This document shows, piece by piece, positions 8,033 through 14,929 of a stretch of DNA of 64,000 nt. The stretch lies in the NCBI RefSeq assembly GCF_022647665.1, contig NZ_CP071872.1, forward strand, positions 682,001-746,000, in the 5' to 3' direction. The stretch is from Streptomyces formicae. Lineage in GTDB: Bacteria; Actinomycetota; Actinomycetes; Streptomycetales; Streptomycetaceae. The position numbers were made by a program, and so were the translations under genes. The notes beneath the pieces were generated by a model, which saw nothing but the letters and a program-made list of their open reading frames with translations, was not told the origin of the DNA and did not search any database. How positions within the stretch are numbered: position 1 is the stretch's first letter; each line of letters starts with the position of its first letter.

Positions 8033-9652
8033 ATGGGACATGTCGAAACCGCCCACATCGAGTACTACCTGCCGGACGGACGGGCGCTGCTCGGCGATGT
8101 CTCGTTCCGCGTCGCGGAGGGCACGGCCGCCGCGCTCGTCGGGCCCAACGGCGCGGGCAAGACCACACTGCTGCGGCTGATCGCGGGTGAGCTGACACCG
8201 CACGGCGGGACCGTCACGGTCAGCGGCGGACTCGGCGTCATGCCGCAGTTCGTGGGCAGCGTGCGGGACGAGCGGACCGTGCGCGACCTCCTCGTGTCCG
8301 TCGCACCGCCGCGTATCAGGCAGGCCGCGAAGGCCGTCGACGAGGCCGAGCACGCCATCATGACGGTCGACGACGAGGCCGCGCAGATGCGCTACGCCCA
8401 GGCGCTCGCCGACTGGGCCGAGGTGCAGGGCTACGAGGCCGAGACCGTCTGGGACATGTGCACCACGGCCGCGCTCGGCATCCCGTACGAGAAGGCCCAG
8501 TGGCGCCAGGTGCGCACGCTCTCCGGCGGTGAGCAGAAGCGGCTCGTGCTGGAGTACCTCTTCCGCGGCCACGACGAGGTGCTGCTCCTCGACGAGCCCG
8601 ACAACTACCTGGACGTGCCCGGCAAGCGGTGGCTGGAGGAGCAGATCCGGCAGACCCGCAAGACGGTGCTGTTCATCTCCCACGACCGTGAGCTCCTCGC
8701 CCGCGCCGCCGGGCGGATCATCAGCGTCGAGCCCGGCGCCGGCGGAGCCGACGTGTGGGTGCACGGCGGCGGCTTCGCCACGTACCACGAGGCCCGCAAG
8801 GAGCGGTTCGCGCGCTTCGACGAACTGCGCCGCCGCTGGGACGAGAAGCACGCCCAGCTGAAGAAGCTGGTGGCGACCCTGCGGCAGGCGGCCGCGGTCA
8901 GCCATGAGATGGCGTCGCGGTACGCCGCCGCGCAGACCAGGCTCCGCAAGTTCGAGGAAGCCGGCCCTCCGCCGGAGCCGCCGAGGGAGCAGGACATCCG
9001 GATGCGGCTGCGGGGCGGACGCACCGGCGTGCGCGCGATCACCTGCGAGGGCCTGGAGCTGACCGGCCTGATGGCCCCGTTCGACCTGGAGGTCTTCTAC
9101 GGGGAACGGGTCGCCGTCCTCGGCTCCAACGGCTCCGGGAAGTCCCACTTCCTGCGGCTGCTCGCCGGCGAGGAGGTCGCGCACTCGGGGCTGTGGAAGC
9201 TCGGCGCGCGGGTCGTCCCCGGCCATTTCGCGCAGACGCATGCCCACCCCGAGCTGGAGGGGCGGACTCTGCTCGACATCCTGTGGAGCGAGCACTCCCG
9301 GGACCGGGGCGCCGCCATGTCAGTCCTGCGGCGGTACGAGCTGACCGGCCAGGCGGAGCAGCGCTTCGACCGCCTCTCGGGCGGGCAGCAGGCCCGCCTC
9401 CAGATCCTGCTCCTGGAACTCGCGGGGACGACGGCGCTGCTGCTCGACGAGCCGACGGACAACCTGGACCTGGAGAGCGCGGAGGCGCTCCAGGACGCGC
9501 TGGAGGCGTACGACGGGACAGTGCTGGCCGTCACGCACGACCGCTGGTTCGCGCGGAGCTTCGACCGTTACCTCGTGTTCGGGTCGGACGGCCGGCTGCG
9601 GGAGACGCCGGAGCCGGTGTGGGACGAGCGGCGGGTCGACCGGGTCCGCTGA
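8033..9652 (+). CDS. ABC-F family ATP-binding protein
   Basis: A 539-aa protein with two ABC ATPase domains and no membrane segments, the ABC-F layout. Domain 1: Walker A GPNGAGKTT near residue 36, signature LSGGEQKRL near 163, Walker B LLLLDEPDNYLD near 183. Domain 2: GSNGSGKSHF near residue 364, LSGGQQARLQ near 450 and LLLDEPTDNLDLE. A charged linker around residues 250-320 joins them. ABC-F proteins act on the ribosome (translation factors or antibiotic protection); which applies cannot be told. In-frame upstream starts exist at 8018 (GTG) and 8024 (ATG); I chose 8033 because the domain starts at once (MGHVETAHIEYYLPDG). Confidence 0.88.
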   Translation: MGHVETAHIEYYLPDGRALLGDVSFRVAEGTAAALVGPNGAGKTTLLRLIAGELTPHGGTVTVSGGLGVMPQFVGSVRDERTVRDLLVSVAPPRIRQAAKAVDEAEHAIMTVDDEAAQMRYAQALADWAEVQGYEAETVWDMCTTAALGIPYEKAQWRQVRTLSGGEQKRLVLEYLFRGHDEVLLLDEPDNYLDVPGKRWLEEQIRQTRKTVLFISHDRELLARAAGRIISVEPGAGGADVWVHGGGFATYHEARKERFARFDELRRRWDEKHAQLKKLVATLRQAAAVSHEMASRYAAAQTRLRKFEEAGPPPEPPREQDIRMRLRGGRTGVRAITCEGLELTGLMAPFDLEVFYGERVAVLGSNGSGKSHFLRLLAGEEVAHSGLWKLGARVVPGHFAQTHAHPELEGRTLLDILWSEHSRDRGAAMSVLRRYELTGQAEQRFDRLSGGQQARLQILLLELAGTTALLLDEPTDNLDLESAEALQDALEAYDGTVLAVTHDRWFARSFDRYLVFGSDGRLRETPEPVWDERRVDRVR

Positions 9653-9703
9653 CGGCGGACCCCTGATACGGGACGGCGGATTTGCGCCATGGCGTGTTCC
9701 TGT

Positions 9704-9732
9704 CTCAAAGCAGGGCTTTGAGGTTCTCAAAG
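9704..9732. promoter_or_regulatory. Overlapping palindromes CTCAAAG/CTTTGAG (operator candidate)
   Basis: CTCAAAGC-AGG-GCTTTGAG (9704-9722) is a perfect 8-bp inverted repeat. It overlaps CTTTGAG-GTT-CTCAAAG (9716-9732), a perfect 7-bp inverted repeat. The two CTCAAAG half-sites are 22 bp apart, two helical turns, so they face the same side of the DNA. The array covers the -35 region of the leader-peptide promoter and is a strong repressor-site candidate. The protein is unknown. Confidence 0.6.
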
Positions 9733-9747
9733 TTCAAGTGTTAACGT
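9718..9747 (+). promoter_or_regulatory. Promoter candidate for leader peptide and symporter
   Basis: TTGAGG (9718-9723) and TAACGT (9742-9747) are 18 bp apart, a fair match to the main Streptomyces sigma-factor consensus. Transcription would start at about 9754-9755, at the ATG of the leader peptide, so the mRNA would be leaderless. Confidence 0.5.
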
Positions 9748-9754
9748 GTTGCGC

Positions 9755-9865
9755 ATGACGACAGCAGCAGTGCGCTCTCACACAGCCATGGGCATCCCGC
9801 TCGTGGCGCGCCTGCACGTCGATCTGTGCCGCTGTATGTCCGCGGTCTGTTGCCGATCGGTCTGA
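9755..9865 (+). CDS. Cys-rich actinobacterial leader peptide (36 aa)
   Basis: A 36-codon ORF beginning MTTAAVRSHTAMG. Its last part reads RLHVDLCRCMSAVCCRSV, with four Cys in nine residues. The R-x-HVDL-x-R core matches the small 'putative leader peptides' found upstream of sulfur and transport genes in actinobacteria, some of which sense cysteine by ribosome stalling at Cys codons (known for mycobacterial Cys-rich uORFs). The stop is followed 13 nt later by an 8-bp GC hairpin and then by the symporter gene, the layout of a translation-dependent attenuator. I infer that low charged tRNA-Cys stalls ribosomes here and changes readthrough. The ORF may be leaderless. Confidence 0.7.
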   Translation: MTTAAVRSHTAMGIPLVARLHVDLCRCMSAVCCRSV

Positions 9866-9878
9866 CCCCGGCATCGCA

Positions 9879-9900
9879 GCGGCGCCGTCCCGGGCGCCGC
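9879..9900 (+). promoter_or_regulatory. Attenuator-type hairpin after the leader peptide
   Basis: GCGGCGCC-GTCCCG-GGCGCCGC is a perfect 8-bp all-GC stem with a 6-nt loop, starting 13 nt after the leader stop and 53 nt before the symporter GTG. There is no U-run, so Rho- or translation-dependent control is more likely than simple intrinsic termination. Confidence 0.6.
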
Positions 9901-9953
9901 ACCCCTGTCCCCGTACGTCCCCGTATTTCCGTACGCCCTCATGGAGTGTGTCC

Positions 9954-11303
9954 GTGTCCGCGAACCCCGCGACGCCCACCACCACGCGCACCAGCCGCAT
10001 ACCCTCGGTCCCCTTCTGGGCCCAGATCGTCGCAGGTCTGCTCCTCGGCGCCCTGCTCGGCTGGCTCGCCCGCAGCCAGGACATCAGCTGGCTCTACACC
10101 ACCCTCGAGAAGGTCGGCGACATCTTCGTCCAGCTGCTGAAGCTGGCCGTCGCCCCGCTCGTCTTCTTCGCGATCCTGGTGTCGATCACCAATCTGCGGA
10201 AGGTCAACAACGCGGCCCGGCTGGCCGGTCGCACCCTGCTGTGGTTCATGATCACCTCGCTGATCGCGGTCGTGATCGGCATCGGTATCGGTCTGCTGAC
10301 CGACCCGGGCGCAGGCACCGGCCTCACCCCCAAGGACGGCCAGAAGCCGGAGCACGCGGGCTCCTGGATCGACTTCCTGACCGGCATCGTCCCGACGGAC
10401 GTCATCACCCCCTTCACCGAGCTGAACGTCCTTCAGATCGTCTTCATGGCCGCCGTCGCCGGTATCGCCGCGCTCAAGCTGGGCGACCGCGCCAAGCCGG
10501 TCCTCGCGTTCAGCGAGGCCGTCCTGGAACTGCTCCAGAAGGCCCTGTGGTGGGTCATCCGCCTCGCCCCCATCGGCACCGTCGGCCTCATCGGCTACGC
10601 CATCGCCGACTACGGCTGGGACCTCATCGGCAAGTACGCGACCTTCACCGCCGACGTCTACATCGGCTGCGCGCTGGTCATGTTCGGCGTGTACCCGCTG
10701 CTGCTCGCCACGGCCGCCCGGGTCAACCCGGTCCAGTTCTTCAAGGGCGCCTGGCCCGCCATCCAGCTGGCCTTCGTCTCCCGCTCCTCCGTCGGCACGA
10801 TGCCGGTCACGGTCAAGGTCACCGAGCGCCTCGGCGTGCCGAAGGAGTACACCTCCTTCGCCGTCCCGTTCGGCGCCACGACCAAGATGGACGGCTGCGC
10901 CGCGATCTACCCGGCGCTCGCCGCGATCTTCATCGCGCAGATCTTCGGCGTCGAGCTCGGCATCCAGGAGTACCTGCTGATCGCCTTCGTCTCGGTCGTA
11001 GGCTCCGCGGCCACCGCGGGCCTCACCGGCGCGACGGTCATGCTGACGCTGACCCTCTCCACGCTGGGCCTCCCGCTGGAGGGCGTGGGCCTGCTGATGG
11101 CGATCGACCCGGTCCTCGACATGATGCGCACGGCCACGAACGTCGCCGGCCAAGCCCTGATCCCGGTCATCGTCGCGGCCCGCGAGAACATCCTCGACCG
11201 CGAGGCGTACGACGCGGCGTCATCGTCGCCGATCGACGAGGCGGACGCGGACGCGCCCGCCCGCGAGGCGGAGCAGAAGGCGGCCGTCCCGGTGCCTGCG
11301 TAA
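9954..11303 (+). CDS. Dicarboxylate/amino acid:cation symporter (DAACS family), possibly cystine-related
   Basis: A 449-aa membrane protein of the DctA/GltP/TcyP family with about eight hydrophobic segments. The diagnostic re-entrant loop region is SRSSVGTMPVTVKVTERLG followed by PFGATTKMDGCAAIYPA. Substrates in the family are C4-dicarboxylates, Glu/Asp, Ser/Thr or L-cystine. The family alone does not settle it. The upstream Cys-rich leader peptide and the Ser-Ser-Val-Gly-Thr / CAAIYPA motifs make a cystine or sulfur-linked substrate worth testing. I set the start at GTG 9954, 7 nt after GGAG; GTG 9948 lies too close to that site. An 18-bp perfect hairpin terminates the gene. Confidence 0.85.
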   Translation: MSANPATPTTTRTSRIPSVPFWAQIVAGLLLGALLGWLARSQDISWLYTTLEKVGDIFVQLLKLAVAPLVFFAILVSITNLRKVNNAARLAGRTLLWFMITSLIAVVIGIGIGLLTDPGAGTGLTPKDGQKPEHAGSWIDFLTGIVPTDVITPFTELNVLQIVFMAAVAGIAALKLGDRAKPVLAFSEAVLELLQKALWWVIRLAPIGTVGLIGYAIADYGWDLIGKYATFTADVYIGCALVMFGVYPLLLATAARVNPVQFFKGAWPAIQLAFVSRSSVGTMPVTVKVTERLGVPKEYTSFAVPFGATTKMDGCAAIYPALAAIFIAQIFGVELGIQEYLLIAFVSVVGSAATAGLTGATVMLTLTLSTLGLPLEGVGLLMAIDPVLDMMRTATNVAGQALIPVIVAARENILDREAYDAASSSPIDEADADAPAREAEQKAAVPVPA

Positions 11304-11311
11304 GTGCCGTC

Positions 11312-11355
11312 ACAGAAGTGGGGGGTGCGGAGATATTCGCACCCCCCACTTCTGT
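11312..11355. terminator. Bidirectional terminator, 18-bp perfect stem
   Basis: ACAGAAGTGGGGGGTGCG (11312-11329) pairs without mismatch with 11338-11355 around an 8-nt loop. It lies between the stops of the convergent symporter and small membrane protein genes and could end both transcripts. No U-tract follows. Confidence 0.85.
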
Positions 11356-11362
11356 CTGGGGC

Positions 11363-11623
11363 CTACTGGCCCGTGGCCTGCCACATCGCCAAGGCGAGAG
11401 CGGTGCACGAAGTCACCGCGGCCAGAGAAGGGAGCGGCCAGCGGTTTCGTTCCAGGGCGTCAAGGCGTCTTTCGTGCTCGTCCAGGAGCTTGTCGGCTTG
11501 ATCGGCCCGCTGGAGCAGCAGGGCCAAGTCGCCGCGAGTGGTGGCGAAGCCGACATCAACGGAGCTGCGAAGTCGCTCCAGCTCTACGGCGACGCCTGCG
11601 GCGGTCTCCTCGTCCGTCGTCAT
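11363..11623 (-). CDS. Small coiled-coil/TM protein, probably SOS-controlled
   Basis: An 86-aa protein starting MTTDEETAAG. Residues 10-60 are charged and helix-prone with a heptad-like pattern (LLLQRADQADKLLDEHERRL). Residues 65-84 are one hydrophobic segment (PLPSLAAVTSCTALALAMWQ). The ATG at 11623 has GGAAGG 1-2 nt too close but clear, and third positions are G/C-rich. Two near-consensus LexA boxes lie 46 and 71 bp upstream. Small single-TM proteins under LexA control include cell-division inhibitors in other Gram-positives (YneA, DivS, SidA roles). The coiled-coil plus ERNRWPLPSL tail also resembles short phage-encoded membrane proteins near lysis genes. Neither role is proven. Confidence 0.65.
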   Translation of the reverse strand: MTTDEETAAGVAVELERLRSSVDVGFATTRGDLALLLQRADQADKLLDEHERRLDALERNRWPLPSLAAVTSCTALALAMWQATGQ

Positions 11624-11668
11624 CCTTCCTCTCTTTCCGCAGCCACGACGGCTCCACTCTCACATGGA

Positions 11669-11684
11669 TCGAACTGGTGTTCAA
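11669..11684. promoter_or_regulatory. SOS (LexA) box 1
   Basis: TCGAACTGGTGTTCAA matches the actinobacterial LexA consensus TCGAAC-N4-GTTCGA at 11 of 12 defined positions. It lies 46 bp upstream of the ATG of the minus-strand small membrane protein gene, and its GTTCAA arm reads TTGAAC (a possible -35) on that strand. Confidence 0.7.
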
Positions 11685-11693
11685 TGACGTATG

Positions 11694-11709
11694 GCGAACG
11701 CATGTTCGA
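11694..11709. promoter_or_regulatory. SOS (LexA) box 2
   Basis: GCGAACGCATGTTCGA matches TCGAAC-N4-GTTCGA at 11 of 12 defined positions. Its centre is 25 bp from that of box 1. The pair lies between the small minus-strand gene (start 11623) and the plus-strand membrane protein gene (start 11842). Confidence 0.7.
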
Positions 11710-11841
11710 TTGAGTCTGACGTGTTCCCCAGGGGCGATCAGTTGCTGCCGTGATCGCCGACTCGCCCCTGTGGACGGCCTGTTGGGGCACAATCATGGGT
11801 GCGGCTTGCTGCCGCACAGGGTGAACTCGGGGGAGTACACG

Positions 11842-13011
11842 GTGAATCGTCGCCTGTCCCTGGCGCTGGCCGGGGGATGCGCCAACGCTCAGGCGATGTT
11901 CCTGTTCGCGTTCCATCCCGTGCTCGGGCGCATGTCGGTCGGTGATGCGCAGCGCCTGGCCGAGAGGGACGTCCGGCTGTTCGGTCTGGACTTCGACGGC
12001 TTCGCGGTGAAGGACTACAGCCGGCTCGACGGGTGGCTTCCGCAGGCGGTCTTCGTCGTCCTGAGCGCGGTGTTGACGTACGCGGTGTTACGGGCGGCGC
12101 CGGGAGTCCGGCCGTGCCTCCGCACGGCCCTGGCCCTGCTCGGTGCCATGCTGCTGGCCGCGGGAGTCGCGGAGCTGCTGGGGCCGGTGCTGGATCCGGA
12201 ATGGCATCGGGCCGTTCTGACCGACGACGAGTGGGTCCTCAGGGCCCATGTCGATCAAGTGGCGTCTGCACCCGTGCAGTTCGCGCTCTGTATCGTCCTG
12301 GTGCCGCTCGTCTCGTGGGGGGTGATGTGGCTGCTGCGGAGCTGGCCGCCGGTACGGGCGCTTGTGGGGAACGCGGATGCTGCTGACGGCGGTGGGCAGC
12401 AGACGGCGTCGGCCTCTGGCCTGCCGCGCCGACGGCGGGACGTGGTCTTCGCCGGGTTGATCCCGGTGGTGCTGCTGGCGATCGCCGGCGGGCCGGTGCT
12501 GCGGCACTCCGCCGTTCGGCGTCTGGAGTCGCCCTCCGTCACCTTCGATCCCGACCTGTGGCTTCCGTACCGTCCTCCGGCCTGGGCGGAGAAGTGGAGC
12601 GGTGTTCTCTACCCGGCGCTGCGCATGCGTCCGCTCAGTACCGAGGAGTCCGCCGCGTGGGCTGCGACGCTCGGAGTGTGCCTCGTCCTGCTCGTCGTGC
12701 TCGCGGTGGCACTCCATGCGGTGGTCGGACCGGTGGCGCACGGGAGGCCGCTGCGTCTGTTCCTGGGGTGCTGGTACGCGACCCTGCTCGCTGCCGTGGC
12801 TGCCGCGTTCGTGGAGAGCGGACTCCTGCAAGGGGCGGCCCCGCGACCGGATGCCACGGAATTCGTCCGCCCCTTCGATGCGGCGATCGGCGACGCCGTC
12901 CGCTTCGGCACGGCCTGGGGGTGGACGACGGGGGCCGCGTGCCTGGCGGCGGTCCTGGTGATGAAGCGCCGCAGGCGCCGCGCGGAGCCGAGTGGAGTGG
13001 AGGGCGACTGA
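11842..13011 (+). CDS. Polytopic membrane protein, unknown function
   Basis: A 389-aa protein with roughly six or seven hydrophobic segments, the clearest near residues 60-80, 90-115, 147-172, 197-215, 270-292 and 302-322, and a C-terminal one followed by MKRRRRRAEPSG. I set the start at GTG 11842 (VNRRLSLALAGG), with GGGGGAG about 7 nt upstream; GTG 11821 is less well spaced. No family is recognised. Codon 83 is TTA (12088-12090), rare in Streptomyces and read by the bldA tRNA, so translation may be limited to late growth. The next gene begins 3 nt after the stop and is likely its partner. SOS boxes lie 133 bp upstream. Confidence 0.7.
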   Translation: MNRRLSLALAGGCANAQAMFLFAFHPVLGRMSVGDAQRLAERDVRLFGLDFDGFAVKDYSRLDGWLPQAVFVVLSAVLTYAVLRAAPGVRPCLRTALALLGAMLLAAGVAELLGPVLDPEWHRAVLTDDEWVLRAHVDQVASAPVQFALCIVLVPLVSWGVMWLLRSWPPVRALVGNADAADGGGQQTASASGLPRRRRDVVFAGLIPVVLLAIAGGPVLRHSAVRRLESPSVTFDPDLWLPYRPPAWAEKWSGVLYPALRMRPLSTEESAAWAATLGVCLVLLVVLAVALHAVVGPVAHGRPLRLFLGCWYATLLAAVAAAFVESGLLQGAAPRPDATEFVRPFDAAIGDAVRFGTAWGWTTGAACLAAVLVMKRRRRRAEPSGVEGD

Positions 13012-13014
13012 GCC

Positions 13015-13968
13015 GTGCCGAACAACCGGAACGACCGGAACAACCGATCGGCGACCCGCAGGACCGGGGCGCTCACCCGGCTGAGCGTCCGCAGGGGCAG
13101 CCGGACCCGTCCGGAGCCGGCGGGCGGTCCGGACCGGCTGCGGTATCTGAGAAGCCCCGCCACATGGCTGGCCGGCATTCTGCTCGCGGTGGCGACCGTG
13201 ACCTTCCAGGACGTGCTGACCGGCGCCGTGACGGCGGTCCTTCCGCTCGACCGGCTGCCGGACCGGCTCTCGCCGCAGAACGCCATCGAGGTGGTCGAGG
13301 TCAAGGACGTCAAGACGACCGGTCTGTTCCTGGTCCGCGGCGACGTGGACGGGCGCGTTCTCGAAGCGGTGGGCTCCGGTGGGTCGGGGAGGGGCGAGGA
13401 GGGTGTCGTCGACGTCCGCGACGCCAGGTGGATGGTCACTCTGCAAGGACGCGCCAACCAGCAGGTCAGGATCACCGACATCGTTCCCGAGGTGGAGGGC
13501 GGTACGTGCTCGTCGCCGCTCACCGGCAACCTCGTGGACGCGCCCAGCCAGGGTGTCGAGAAAGCCATTGCGCTCAAGCTCGCCATCGACGAGCCCGCAC
13601 CGAGGCTCATGGTGCCCAAGGAGAAGGAGACGGACGCGGAGGAGCCGTACTTCACGGGCCCCGAACCCCGGCACATCACGCTGGACCAGAACGAGAGCGA
13701 GGCGTTCCTCATCGAGGCGACGTCCGCCAGCGGCTACTGCCGCTGGCGTTACCGAGTCCACTACCAAGTGGGCGGCAGCACGGCGGAGATGGTGCTCAGC
13801 CGGTCGGGCGGGAAGCCCTTCGAGCTGACCGGCCCACTGGCCGATGCGAGCGGCTACCGGTCCGTCCACTACCGCTCCTTCGGGTGCTCCGACTCCGTGA
13901 CGTGGCTCACGGGGACGGGCGAGGAGTACGTGCGCGCGGGCGACATGCTGCCCTGCCCGCCGAGCTGA
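13015..13968 (+). CDS. Membrane-anchored hypothetical protein
   Basis: A 317-aa protein beginning at GTG, 3 nt after the upstream gene, so translation is probably coupled. The first 45 residues are Arg/Asn-rich and cytoplasm-like (MPNNRNDRNNRSATRR). A single TM segment follows at about residues 46-66 (SPATWLAGILLAVATVTFQD). The rest would then be extracytoplasmic, with four Cys (GGTCSSPL, GYCRWRY, FGCSDS, LPCPPS) that could form disulfides. No known domain is recognised. Together with the preceding polytopic protein it looks like a two-gene envelope unit. Confidence 0.65.
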   Translation: MPNNRNDRNNRSATRRTGALTRLSVRRGSRTRPEPAGGPDRLRYLRSPATWLAGILLAVATVTFQDVLTGAVTAVLPLDRLPDRLSPQNAIEVVEVKDVKTTGLFLVRGDVDGRVLEAVGSGGSGRGEEGVVDVRDARWMVTLQGRANQQVRITDIVPEVEGGTCSSPLTGNLVDAPSQGVEKAIALKLAIDEPAPRLMVPKEKETDAEEPYFTGPEPRHITLDQNESEAFLIEATSASGYCRWRYRVHYQVGGSTAEMVLSRSGGKPFELTGPLADASGYRSVHYRSFGCSDSVTWLTGTGEEYVRAGDMLPCPPS

Positions 13969-14090
13969 CCGCCGGACATCGGGCGGCGCGAGTGACCGCC
14001 GCCGGGCCGGCCGCCGCGGATGCGGGGCCCGTGGGGCGAACCTAGACTGGCGGGGCCATGGAGTACGTCCTGAATGAGGGGATCTGTGCC

Positions 14091-14165
14091 ATGTCGAAGC
14101 GAGGCAACAAGAGGCGTGCCCGTAAGGGCAAGAAGGCCAATCACGGCAAGCGTCCCAACGCCTGA
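14091..14165 (+). CDS. 50S ribosomal protein bL37 (24 aa)
   Basis: A 24-codon gene, MSKRGNKRRARKGKKANHGK then RPNA. Length and the ANHGKRPNA tail match bL37, the tiny actinobacterial 50S subunit protein first seen in mycobacterial ribosome structures. It is strongly basic, as expected for an rRNA-binding peptide. An in-frame ATG at 14058 would add 11 residues, but the family begins at the second Met, and GAGGGGAT precedes it. The gene is monocistronic and closed by a classic intrinsic terminator 20 nt downstream. The -10-like TAGACT is at about 14043. Confidence 0.75.
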   Translation: MSKRGNKRRARKGKKANHGKRPNA

Positions 14166-14184
14166 CCCCCGCCGGTCCTGCGTG

Positions 14185-14219
14185 AGCGCCCCGGCTCCCT
14201 TCGGAGCCGGGGCGCTTTT
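14185..14219 (+). terminator. Intrinsic terminator of the bL37 gene
   Basis: AGCGCCCCGGCTCC (14185-14198) pairs perfectly with 14203-14216 around a 4-nt CTTC loop, and is followed by TTTT: a 14-bp GC stem plus U-run. Confidence 0.92.
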
Positions 14220-14272
14220 GCGGGGCCGTAGGCTTACCGGCGGGTAGACCGCGGGTGGGGAGGAAGGCCGGA

Positions 14273-14929
14273 ATGGGCGCTGTGGGAGCCGGGCGGAGCG
14301 GGAAGCGGATGCCGCGCGCCGTGCGGGAGCGGCAGATGCTGGACGCCGCGGTGCGCACGTTCGGGCAGCGCGGGTACCGGGCGGCGTCGATGGACGAGAT
14401 CGCCGAGCTGGCGGGGGTGTCCAAGCCGCTGGTCTATCTGTATCTGAACTCTAAGGAGGACCTGTTCACGGCGTGCATCCGGCGCGAGGCCGGGGCGCTG
14501 GTCGAGGCGGTGCGGGCCGCGGTGGAGCCGGGACTGCCCGCCGACCGGCAGCTGTGGGAGGGGCTTTCGGCGTTCTTCCGGCACACCGCGGAGCACCCGG
14601 ACGCGTGGGCGGTGCTGCACCGGCAGGCGCGGACGCACGGCGAGCCGTTCGCCGCCGAAGTGGCGGTGATGCGGGACGAGATCGTGGCGTTCGTGACCGG
14701 GCTGATCGGGGCCGCCGCGCGGGAGGCCCACGGGGACGGGGAACTCGCCGACCGGGATGTCGCCGGGCTCGCGCAGGCGCTGGTGGGGGCGGCGGAGTCG
14801 CTCGCGGGATGGGCGAACGAGACCCCCGGTGTCTCCGCGAAGGAGGCCGCGGCGACGCTGATGAACTTCGCCTGGGCGGGCCTCGGCAACCTCATGCGGG
14901 GCGAGCGGTGGTCGCCGTCCGGCCGGTGA
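14273..14929 (+). CDS. TetR/AcrR family transcriptional regulator
   Basis: A 218-aa TetR-type regulator. The N-terminal HTH is residues 20-62: RMLDAAVRTFGQRGYRAAS-type helix 1, then MDEIAELAGVSKPLVYLYLN and SKEDLF. The rest is the alpha-helical ligand domain. ATG 14273 has GGGGAGG about 9 nt upstream; the GTG at 14255 lies on that ribosome site and is rejected. The gene is convergent with, and overlaps by 38 nt, the MaoC-like gene. It is the best local candidate to bind the TTACTC/GAGTAA palindrome upstream of the FabG and thiolase genes, sensing an acyl-CoA; this is inference from proximity. Confidence 0.88.
   Translation: MGAVGAGRSGKRMPRAVRERQMLDAAVRTFGQRGYRAASMDEIAELAGVSKPLVYLYLNSKEDLFTACIRREAGALVEAVRAAVEPGLPADRQLWEGLSAFFRHTAEHPDAWAVLHRQARTHGEPFAAEVAVMRDEIVAFVTGLIGAAAREAHGDGELADRDVAGLAQALVGAAESLAGWANETPGVSAKEAAATLMNFAWAGLGNLMRGERWSPSGR

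Noticed and set aside
9941..11713. 590-codon plus-strand frame over the symporter
   Set aside because: Out-of-frame shadow of the symporter gene; the true frame has family motifs and membrane helices.
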